DNA from: an uncultured bacterium | GTDB lineage: Bacteria; Cyanobacteriota; Vampirovibrionia; Gastranaerophilales; Gastranaerophilaceae | Length of the DNA stretch: 17,746 nucleotides | Reading direction: 5' to 3' | NCBI GenBank assembly: GCA_902464375.1 | Contig: CABQIM010000034.1 | Location: 1 to 17,746 of the forward strand | Shown here: in pieces, positions 7,235-14,023 of the stretch | Numbering within the stretch: the stretch's first letter is position 1 | Layout of the letters: every line of letters begins with the position of its first letter | Notes under the pieces: generated by a model | Told to the model about the DNA's origin: nothing | The model's input: only the letters and a program-made list of their open reading frames with translations | Databases searched by the model: none | Program-made: the position numbers and the translations under genes

Positions 7235-10177
7235 ATGCAGTGTCCCAAATGTAAAAGTGAAATTAAAGATAACTCTTTAAAGTGCGCTAATTGTGGCGCA
7301 AGAGTTGCTTTGGTTTGCAAAAATTGTGGACAAATAAATCCAATAACTGCTACTGAATGTTCTGGTTGTCATAAAGTTTTGATAAAAATTTGTACTGAAT
7401 GCGGAGCTGCTAATGTTCCGGAAGCAAAATCATGCCGGAAATGTGGAATAGAGTTTGTAAAACCAAAATTTAGTCCAAAACCTGAGTATTCAGCTTCAAA
7501 GAGTTCTCAGCAAAAAGTCAAGGCAAAGCTTTTGGATGCAATAAAAGATTGTGATTCAAAATTTATTACAATCAATGGTGAAAGCGGACTTGGTAAAAAT
7601 CTTGTACTTAGATATACAATAAATGAATTAAAGAATGCAAAATTAATTTGGCTGTTAGGTACTTGTACACAAGTTACTCAGCTATCGCCATTTGGGTATT
7701 TCCAAGATTTATTGCTTACATTTTTTAATGTGAATAATTTTTGTCCTGATACATTGCAGCTTAAGAAAAATTCTTTAAAATTCTTTAAACAAGATTTTCC
7801 GGCTCTTTCAAATGAAGAAATTTTGGATTTGTTAAACTTTTTGTATCCTGAAAATTTGGATAAGTATGAGAATATTTATTTTAATAAAGCAAAAATGTTC
7901 CAAATAATGAAAAAAGTGCTTTTAACCATTATTGAAAAAATGAAAGTAGTTTTCATTATTGATAATTTTGAACTAATTGATGGTATGTCGTTTGATTTTC
8001 TAAAAGAACTTCTTAAAGATGATTATGTTTTAGAACGTTGTAAGTTTATCATTATTTCTTCTGTAGAGCGCCCTGGCATGGGATGTATTGCCTCACCTAA
8101 ATTAACAGATGAAAATTATGAAGATTTAACACTTGCTCCATTTTCAAAAAATCAAGTGGAAGTTTTAATAAATCAGTATAACAATTTTGAAGCTGGGGAA
8201 GATTTTGTTAACTTTGTATACAAAGTATCAGGCGGAAATCCATCTGTTGTTGAACAAATGGTTATGTTATCTAAAGATTTGAAGAGAAATAATCTAAAGT
8301 TCGTGAATTATAATTCTATTGAAGAAATCTTGGATGCTCGTCTTTCTATCCTTAAAGATGAAGATTACGCTTCATATAGAATGCTTGTTGCAATGTCTTT
8401 GTTGGGATACAAATTCTATCCTGCAATGTTGGAGCATTTTGATAACAACACTCCTCAAGAATTCGAAAGGATTGTAGAGCGTTTGACACAATCCGGATTT
8501 ATAAGTCAAATTAATAATTTATCTTTTGATTTTAAAAGTTATAACATATGGAAAACAACTGTTTCAATCTTAAAAAATGATGATTGTACAGAAGAAATTT
8601 TAAATATAATGTACGAAATGCTTAATATCTATAAGCAGTCATCAATTGCGTTGTTAGGATTTTTAGTTCAAAAATTAAATAAAGAAACAGAAGCTTTTGA
8701 TGTTTGGACGCTTCTGATGAAACAAGCTGCCTATATTGGAGATATAGGATTATATATTATTGCTCAAAAACAAGCGTTGAAATTAATTGAGAAAAAAAGC
8801 TCGCCTTATTGCCAAAAAATCAAGAAAAACATATACACAAGAGTTGGTAAATTGCTTGAACCTATTGATCACAAAGCTGCGTTTGAATATTTACAAAATG
8901 CAGTTATGATGCTTAATGATAATGAAGAGAATGAGCATATCGAATTACTTGGGTATTTAGCTTCTGCGTCTATGAAAAGCGGTAATTATTGGGGTGCTAT
9001 TGAGTGCGCTGATAGTGTTTTAAATAAAGTTCCCGAAACAATGGAATTAGAGCACACTCTGATTAAATCACGTCAGGTGCGCCCATTGCTGCGTTTAGGA
9101 AATTATGGACAAGTTATTAATCTTGTTGATACAGAAGTTATGCCTGTATTGGAAAAATATCTTACTAAGGGGAAAAATACAGCAATAATCAAAATTCAGG
9201 ATTTGTACGAAACATGGTTAGAGGTTTATTTTGATTTTGCCGAAGCTTTGACTTTCCAAGGTGATAGCCGAATGTTTGATGTTATCAAACTTATATTTGA
9301 AATCTTGGAAAAAAATCAGACAACAGATGGCTCGTTGCTATGCCGTGCACATCTAGCATTGGCTTTAGCTAATACTATAAAAGGTGATATAAAAACTTCT
9401 GAAAAAATATTGGATGATATTCTGAAAGAATTTTCGCTCGATAGCATGGACTCTTTTATTGTGTCACGTTGGAATTTTATTGATATTTCTAATAAATTCA
9501 TTGAAAAAGATTATAACAGCTTGTATACTGAGCTCTTTAATGTCGTAGCATATGCCAATAATGTTAATGATAATTTTACAAAAAATATTTTGAAAACATT
9601 GCTTGCAAAAATGTTAAAAGACAAGAATGAAAACAAAAAAGCATTGGAAATTCTAGAAGAACAGGTTGCTTATTTCGCTAAAGAAAAAATCGCGACAGGT
9701 GTTTTATTATCTTGGTATTTGATTGCAGAAATAAGATTAATTACAAACGGAACTCAATTTGCACTTGATATCGCAACAAAAGCGTTGGACATTGCGCAAG
9801 GACCAAGTATTAATAACTATTTCTTTATTTCGCTTTATAACAAACTTGTGGGTGAAATTTATATGGCGAAACAAGATTTTGAATCGGCAAAAGTTTATAT
9901 AGAAAAGTCTATTTTTATTGCAAAACAATTTAATCTTGAAACCAATTTAGTGAAATCATACTTGTTGTACGCAAAATTGTATCAAGAACTTGCATTGCCA
10001 AAATCTACAATGAGATCAGAATATATAAAACAATCATTGAAGATGTTCCAACTCGCTAAAAATGTAAGTATAGTAAACGATCATGTTTATTTGCAAAAAC
10101 TGATTAAAGAAGAACTATCTGTTCTAACTTCGTTTTGTAAGCTTAATGGAATTGTCTTAAAACGCCCAGCTAAGTAG
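7235..10177 (+). CDS. Triple zinc-ribbon, STAND/AAA-type ATPase with TPR-like array
   Basis: The 980 residues divide into an N-terminal zinc module, an NTPase and a helical array. Cysteines 3/6/17/20, 28/31/42/45 and 53/56/67/70 form three C-x2-C-x10-C-x2-C ribbons repeating every 25 residues. The NTPase (about 95-360) has a P-loop GESGLGKN (115-122; Asn replaces the usual Ser/Thr after Lys121), a Walker B VVFIIDNFE (238-246) and a following beta-strand FIIISSVERPG (271-281). Residues about 362-430 resemble the winged-helix segment found after STAND NTPases. From about 470 to 970 the protein is continuous helical repeats, probably TPR-like. Such architectures usually act as signal-responsive switches or assembly platforms. 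AAGGA at 7223-7227, 7 bases before the ATG, overlaps the upstream stop codon, so it is probably co-translated with the acidic HTH protein. No membrane segment is visible. Its partner and signal are unknown. Confidence 0.87.
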   Translation: MQCPKCKSEIKDNSLKCANCGARVALVCKNCGQINPITATECSGCHKVLIKICTECGAANVPEAKSCRKCGIEFVKPKFSPKPEYSASKSSQQKVKAKLLDAIKDCDSKFITINGESGLGKNLVLRYTINELKNAKLIWLLGTCTQVTQLSPFGYFQDLLLTFFNVNNFCPDTLQLKKNSLKFFKQDFPALSNEEILDLLNFLYPENLDKYENIYFNKAKMFQIMKKVLLTIIEKMKVVFIIDNFELIDGMSFDFLKELLKDDYVLERCKFIIISSVERPGMGCIASPKLTDENYEDLTLAPFSKNQVEVLINQYNNFEAGEDFVNFVYKVSGGNPSVVEQMVMLSKDLKRNNLKFVNYNSIEEILDARLSILKDEDYASYRMLVAMSLLGYKFYPAMLEHFDNNTPQEFERIVERLTQSGFISQINNLSFDFKSYNIWKTTVSILKNDDCTEEILNIMYEMLNIYKQSSIALLGFLVQKLNKETEAFDVWTLLMKQAAYIGDIGLYIIAQKQALKLIEKKSSPYCQKIKKNIYTRVGKLLEPIDHKAAFEYLQNAVMMLNDNEENEHIELLGYLASASMKSGNYWGAIECADSVLNKVPETMELEHTLIKSRQVRPLLRLGNYGQVINLVDTEVMPVLEKYLTKGKNTAIIKIQDLYETWLEVYFDFAEALTFQGDSRMFDVIKLIFEILEKNQTTDGSLLCRAHLALALANTIKGDIKTSEKILDDILKEFSLDSMDSFIVSRWNFIDISNKFIEKDYNSLYTELFNVVAYANNVNDNFTKNILKTLLAKMLKDKNENKKALEILEEQVAYFAKEKIATGVLLSWYLIAEIRLITNGTQFALDIATKALDIAQGPSINNYFFISLYNKLVGEIYMAKQDFESAKVYIEKSIFIAKQFNLETNLVKSYLLYAKLYQELALPKSTMRSEYIKQSLKMFQLAKNVSIVNDHVYLQKLIKEELSVLTSFCKLNGIVLKRPAK

Positions 10178-10757
10178 TTTTATTTTCTGCAACATAATCT
10201 GCAATTTCTCCGGTTACATTTTCTGCTTCCGGCAATGCTTCGTAGTTTTTAACGGAATCTTTGTATGCTAAAGCACGTTTGTTTAATTCATCTATTGCCA
10301 TAGGTCCTGTTAAAACTTGCAAAACTTCTCCATCGGCATCATATACTTTCAATCTTGGAATTTCGACACCGCTTGGAGTTTTAAATCCCATTAGAGAAAT
10401 TGGACCATACTTTTGATCAGCGCATTCAAAACCATCTTTGATTTCGAAATACACATCTTTTAAATCTTCGTTATTTAAACAAGCAAGTGCTGCATTATTA
10501 GATTGCTCTCGCTGTATCCAATCTTGAACAGTGCCTGTTTCTTCGATTAATTCCAACAGTTGCTCTTTGGATGCATTTATACGTCTAAATAATGGATCTC
10601 CACCACGTCCGATCGCAGTTGGACCTTTTTCTTGAGGAGCATGAATTCTATAATTTGCTTCATCAATAACTTTTCCACCACTGTTATTTGTATTATTTGT
10701 GGTATTTTCAGGTACCGCTTGTTGTGTATTCTTATCTACTTTAAAATCTTCTGCCAT
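10170..10757 (-). CDS. Protein of unknown function, possible thioredoxin-like fold without CxxC
   Basis: This 195-residue soluble protein is not one I recognise with certainty. Residues 1-45 are polar and Asn/Thr-rich. Residues about 60-85 form a predicted helix (NASKEQLLELIEETGTVQDW). Residues about 98-165 follow the pattern of the second half of a thioredoxin: LKDVYFEIKDG, CADQKYGP, a possible cis-proline in EIPRLKVYDADGEVL, then VLTG and a closing helix (AIDELNKRAL). The active-site CxxC is absent (only two Cys, both non-adjacent), so a disulphide reductase role is unlikely and a binding or adaptor role is more plausible. A strong AAGGAG (10770-10765) sits 7 bases before the ATG. Its stop overlaps the end of the zinc-ribbon ATPase gene by 8 bases, tail to tail, and it is divergent from fliP. 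Confidence 0.78.
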   Translation of the reverse strand: MAEDFKVDKNTQQAVPENTTNNTNNSGGKVIDEANYRIHAPQEKGPTAIGRGGDPLFRRINASKEQLLELIEETGTVQDWIQREQSNNAALACLNNEDLKDVYFEIKDGFECADQKYGPISLMGFKTPSGVEIPRLKVYDADGEVLQVLTGPMAIDELNKRALAYKDSVKNYEALPEAENVTGEIADYVAENKTT

Positions 10758-10890
10758 AAATTAACTCCTTATGTTTTGTATTACGGCATTTTTAAGAAAA
10801 ACTTTAATATTTCTAGATAAATTGTTACAAAAATTAATATAAAACAATAAAACTTAATGATTTGCCATGTAACCCAATAATTTGGTAGCA

Positions 10891-10905
10891 TATAGTTGAA
10901 CTATA
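10891..10905. promoter_or_regulatory. 15-base palindrome upstream of fliP
   Basis: TATAGTTGAACTATA is a perfect inverted repeat with 7-base arms around one central G. It ends 22 bases before the fliP start codon, just before the ribosome-binding AAGGA (10913-10917). It overlaps a -10-like TATAGT (10902-10907), so it could be an operator. With no second copy in the window it could equally be chance in AT-rich DNA. Confidence 0.3.
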
Positions 10906-10927
10906 GTCATTTAAGGAATATAAATTA

Positions 10928-11686
10928 ATGAATTTAGCAAATTTTAAACGTTGGGGAGCGTTGTTTGGTGTATTTTTGATGTCGTTTTTACCATCAGAAG
11001 CTGCAATGTCTTTTCCTAATATAAATATTGGAATGCAAACTGCAAATTCTCCGCAAGATTTTACTAATGGGTTGCAGATTTTAATCTGGTTAACGATTTT
11101 AACATTGGCACCTAGTATATTAATTATGACAACATCCTTTGTAAGACTTGTTGTAGTTTTATCTCTTACAAGACAGGCTTTGGGTGCAGGTAACTTGCCG
11201 CCAAATCAGGTTATAACAAGTCTGGCGCTTATATTAACTTTCTTTATTATGGCGCCAACGTTTAATGAAATTAACGAACAGGCACTGCAACCTTATATGA
11301 AAAATCAGATAACTCAACAGGTTGCACTTGATAGGGGTATTGTTCCTGTAAGAAATTTTATGTTTAAACAGACTCATGAAAAGGAGTTGGCGCTATTTGT
11401 AAGAATGGCAAAAATAGAAAAACCTAAAAATAAGGATGATGTTCCAACCTATGTACTGTTGCCGTCATTTATTTTGAGCGAATTAAAAACTGCTTTTACA
11501 ATAGGTTTTGTAGTATATCTTCCGTTTTTGGTAATAGATATTGTAGTTTCATCAGTTCTGGTATCTATGGGTATGATGTTCTTGCCGCCAACTATGATTG
11601 CTCTGCCATTCAAGTTAATTATGTTTGTAATGGTAGATGGTTGGTATTTGGTTGTAAAATCTCTGGTAGAAAGCTTTGTGCACTAG
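10928..11686 (+). CDS. fliP: Flagellar biosynthetic protein FliP
   Basis: FliP forms the pentameric core of the FliP5-Q4-R1 export gate in the membrane at the base of the flagellum. The 252-residue length is normal for the family. A cleavable signal peptide is visible (residues 1-26, KRWG, hydrophobic stretch, then SEAA), as in other FliPs. The family core follows: LAPSILIMTTSFVRLVVVLS (60-79), TRQALGAGNLPPNQV (81-95), then a soluble loop and PSFILSELKTAFTIGF (180-195), with VSMGMMFLPPTMIALPFKL near the C-terminus. AAGGA lies 10 bases before ATG 10928. It is first of the fliP-fliQ-fliR-flhB-flhA run. FliO, a helper absent from many flagellates, is not visible in this window. Confidence 0.97.
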   Translation: MNLANFKRWGALFGVFLMSFLPSEAAMSFPNINIGMQTANSPQDFTNGLQILIWLTILTLAPSILIMTTSFVRLVVVLSLTRQALGAGNLPPNQVITSLALILTFFIMAPTFNEINEQALQPYMKNQITQQVALDRGIVPVRNFMFKQTHEKELALFVRMAKIEKPKNKDDVPTYVLLPSFILSELKTAFTIGFVVYLPFLVIDIVVSSVLVSMGMMFLPPTMIALPFKLIMFVMVDGWYLVVKSLVESFVH

Positions 11687-11711
11687 AGCTTAGAAAGGTA
11701 ATAAGTTTAAA

Positions 11712-11987
11712 ATGAATCAAGATATAGTAATAACACTTTTACAAAAAATGTTCATACTGACTCTGGAAATCTCTGTACCTATATTGTTGGTTGGTGTAGT
11801 TCTTGGTCTTTTGGTAAGTATTTTTCAAACAGTAACGCAAATTCAGGAATCTACTTTGACATTTGTACCAAAGATTGTTGGTTGTGTACTTTTGTTAATA
11901 TTTTTGATGCCTTGGATGTTTGGTATTTTTATAACAACGTTTAATGAATTTATGGATATGATTCCTCAATTAATTGGCGGGGTATAA
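11712..11987 (+). CDS. fliQ: Flagellar biosynthetic protein FliQ
   Basis: The 91-residue length is typical for FliQ, a two-helix subunit that packs around FliP and FliR in the flagellar export gate. Membrane helices lie at about residues 15-37 and 52-75. The conserved segment between them, including GLLVSIFQTVTQIQE and LTFVPKI, is diagnostic. It lies 25 bases after fliP. GAAAGG (11693-11698) is 13 bases before the ATG, a rather long spacing. The stop codon overlaps the fliR start by one base (TAATG), which indicates translational coupling. Confidence 0.96.
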   Translation: MNQDIVITLLQKMFILTLEISVPILLVGVVLGLLVSIFQTVTQIQESTLTFVPKIVGCVLLLIFLMPWMFGIFITTFNEFMDMIPQLIGGV

Positions 11988-12766
11988 TGTTTAATCTGGA
12001 TGTATTATTTTCACCAAGTAATATTATAATTTTTATGGCAATTTTTACCAGATTAACAGGGTTGTTGATGTCAGCACCTTTGTTTTCTACTTATCCTATT
12101 CCAATGCAAGTAAAAATTTGGTTGGCGGCTACAATTGCGTTTATTTTATTTCCAATAGTTCAGTATAATTCTAGTTTTGCTATGCCGACTTCCGCTCCGG
12201 CTTTAACTTTAATATTAATAAAGGAATTGTTTGTAGGATTTGCAATTGGATATTGTGCAAACATTATATTTGTAGGTATAGAACTTGGTGTAAATATGTT
12301 TGCGGTACAAATGGGATTGTCTGCAGACCAAGCTTTGAATCCGACTTCCGGTGGGCAGTCACCTGTAATTACACAAGCTTATACTTTTTTGGCTACGATG
12401 CTCTTCTTAGCTCTTGGAGCGCATCAATGGCTATTTTCTGCAGTATATAACAGTTTTAAATCAATGCCTATTGGGTATAATATAGTTTTTTCTCCGGAAT
12501 TAATCGGAAATATAATAGTAATTTCTGGACAAATTTTTGGTATTGGGCTTGGAATAGCGCTTCCTATTTTTGGTGTTCTGTTTATTACAGATGTATTGCT
12601 TGGTTTTACCTCAAAAATGATGCCACAGATGAATATTTTTATGGTGTCTATGCCACTTAAAATTTATCTTGGACTTCTTTTATCATTAATGTTTATGCGT
12701 CCTATGGCAGAATATATAACAGTTATTATTGGTCAATTTATGGAAAAAATAGCGCTTCTGTTTTAG
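11987..12766 (+). CDS. fliR: Flagellar biosynthetic protein FliR
   Basis: FliR is the single-copy subunit that completes the helical FliP-FliQ-FliR gate, and 259 residues is the usual length. It is strongly hydrophobic with about five or six membrane segments. Family landmarks include PIPMQVKIWLAATIAFILFP near residues 37-56, KELFVGFAIGY, and the segment ELGVNMFAVQMGLSADQALNP followed by GGQSPV. The start ATG overlaps the fliQ stop codon, with a weak GGCGGGG just upstream. The next gene, flhB, begins 42 bases after the stop, and that gap carries a promoter-like element. Confidence 0.96.
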   Translation: MFNLDVLFSPSNIIIFMAIFTRLTGLLMSAPLFSTYPIPMQVKIWLAATIAFILFPIVQYNSSFAMPTSAPALTLILIKELFVGFAIGYCANIIFVGIELGVNMFAVQMGLSADQALNPTSGGQSPVITQAYTFLATMLFLALGAHQWLFSAVYNSFKSMPIGYNIVFSPELIGNIIVISGQIFGIGLGIALPIFGVLFITDVLLGFTSKMMPQMNIFMVSMPLKIYLGLLLSLMFMRPMAEYITVIIGQFMEKIALLF

Positions 12767-12771
12767 CAGCC

Positions 12772-12801
12772 TTGTAAAAATTAAGCTGTAAATGGTATAA
12801 T
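12772..12801 (+). promoter_or_regulatory. Candidate promoter giving a leaderless flhB transcript
   Basis: In the 42-base fliR-flhB gap, TTGTAA (12772-12777) lies 18 bases before a perfect TATAAT (12796-12801). TATAAT is preceded by TGG, so it forms an extended -10. Seven bases then lead to the flhB ATG at 12809. Transcription from it would start at or within a base of the ATG. No Shine-Dalgarno sequence precedes flhB, which fits leaderless translation. Read-through from fliR is also possible. Confidence 0.5.
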
Positions 12802-12808
12802 ATAACCT

Positions 12809-13891
12809 ATGGGAAATGATGCAGCAGAAAAAACAGAAGAAGCCACCACCCGACGGCGAACCAAGGAGCGTGAAAGAGGTAACGTTTCTAAGAGCAGAGA
12901 TATGGATTCTGCTCTTGTTATGGTAACAAGTGTTGCGCTTCTGGGTGTATTCGCAAAAAATATGGGGAATACTATTCAAGGTATGCTTAGAGAAACTTTT
13001 TCTCACCTTGATTATGTTAATATCGACACATCTAATATGATGGGAATTTTGTTACCATATTTTAAATATTTGGCAATAATAGTTGTACCATTCTTTGTAC
13101 TGCTTACAATAGCGGCTGTGTTTATTATTCGTATGGACGTAGGGCCTGTTTTTGCATTAGAAAAAGCTAAATTTAATTTGGAAAATCTATCACCCCAGAG
13201 AATGCTGCAAAATGCAAAACGTATGTTTAACCCGTTTGAACCGCGTTCATTGGTTGAATTTGCAAAGTCAATTTTAAAAATTGTTGTAGTAGCAGCTTGC
13301 GGTTATTCTGCAATTAATAGCAGAAAAGGCGACTTATTGGGTATGGTTGGTTTAGAAATTCCAATTGCGCTCAATATTGTTGTGTCTATCCTTGTTAATA
13401 TGATTATAAATATGTGTCTTGCAATGCTTGTATTAGGGTATTTAGATAAAAAATATCAAAACTATGAGTATGAAAAATCTATCAAGATGACAAAACAAGA
13501 AGTTAAGGACGAACAGAAAGATACAGAAGGGGATCCTAAGATAAAAGCAAGAATTAAGTCTATTCAGATGCAAATGGCAAAACAGCGCATGATGTCTTCT
13601 GTTCCAACAGCAGACGTTGTTGTAACCAACCCTACTCACTATGCTGTTGCAATAAAATATGATAAAACAAAAGCTCCAGCTCCTATTGTAGTAGCAAAAG
13701 GTGTTGATTATCTCGCTTTTCAGATTAGAGAAATCGCAAAAGATAATAACGTTCCAATTGTTGAAAACAGACCGGTTGCGAGAACTTTATACAATACAGT
13801 TCCTGTTGATGGGATGATTCCTTCAGATATGTATGTTGCAGTTGCAGAAATTTTGGCATACGTTTTCAAACAAAAAAACGGAGAAGGATAA
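12809..13891 (+). CDS. flhB: Flagellar export switch protein FlhB
   Basis: FlhB regulates the export gate and switches substrate specificity from rod/hook to filament proteins by self-cleavage. The 360-residue length is normal. The N-terminus has the family pattern EKTEEATTRRRTKERERGNV (7-26), which fixes the start at ATG 12809. Membrane helices lie at about 34-50, 84-108, 153-170 and 186-211. The charged linker KSIKMTKQEVKDEQKDTEGD follows, then the cytoplasmic autocleavage domain with an intact NPTH (274-277; cleavage between Asn274 and Pro275) in VVVTNPTHYAVAIKYD. Conserved PIVENRPVARTLY lies near 316-328. Upstream there is no ribosome-binding site but a strong extended -10, so it may be transcribed separately as a leaderless message as well as from the fliP promoter. 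Confidence 0.97.
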   Translation: MGNDAAEKTEEATTRRRTKERERGNVSKSRDMDSALVMVTSVALLGVFAKNMGNTIQGMLRETFSHLDYVNIDTSNMMGILLPYFKYLAIIVVPFFVLLTIAAVFIIRMDVGPVFALEKAKFNLENLSPQRMLQNAKRMFNPFEPRSLVEFAKSILKIVVVAACGYSAINSRKGDLLGMVGLEIPIALNIVVSILVNMIINMCLAMLVLGYLDKKYQNYEYEKSIKMTKQEVKDEQKDTEGDPKIKARIKSIQMQMAKQRMMSSVPTADVVVTNPTHYAVAIKYDKTKAPAPIVVAKGVDYLAFQIREIAKDNNVPIVENRPVARTLYNTVPVDGMIPSDMYVAVAEILAYVFKQKNGEG

Positions 13892-13944
13892 TGTAGAAAT
13901 GATTTTTCTAAACTCTCAGAAAAGATTACAAAATCTTAACAAGC

Positions 13945-13974
13945 TTGTTTAAATTACCAGAATAATGATAGAAT
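13945..13974 (+). promoter_or_regulatory. Candidate promoter for flhA
   Basis: The 132-base flhB-flhA gap contains TTGTTT (13945-13950), an 18-base spacer, and TAGAAT (13969-13974) preceded by TGA, so the -10 is of the extended type. A start near 13981 would give flhA a leader of about 43 bases and allow expression independent of flhB. Confidence 0.38.
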
Positions 13975-13981
13975 GTTAATT

Positions 13982-14005
13982 GGAGAGGAATACCCAATTA
14001 TTGGG
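13982..14005 (+). other. flhA leader: distant SD-like GGAGAGG and small hairpin
   Basis: GGAGAGG (13982-13988) is the only good Shine-Dalgarno-like sequence before flhA, but it ends 35 bases before the ATG at 14024. Between them lies CCCAATTATTGGG (13993-14005), a hairpin with a 5-bp stem (13993-13997 with 14001-14005). The 18 bases just before the ATG are A-rich without a clear SD. The hairpin could shorten the effective spacing or control initiation; this is speculative. Confidence 0.3.
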
Positions 14006-14023
14006 ATAAAAAGATAAGAATAA

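Noticed and set aside
10882..10900. Sigma-54-type promoter before fliP
   Set aside because: GG is present but the GC expected about 10 bases later is absent, and no TTGCA-like -12 box is seen.
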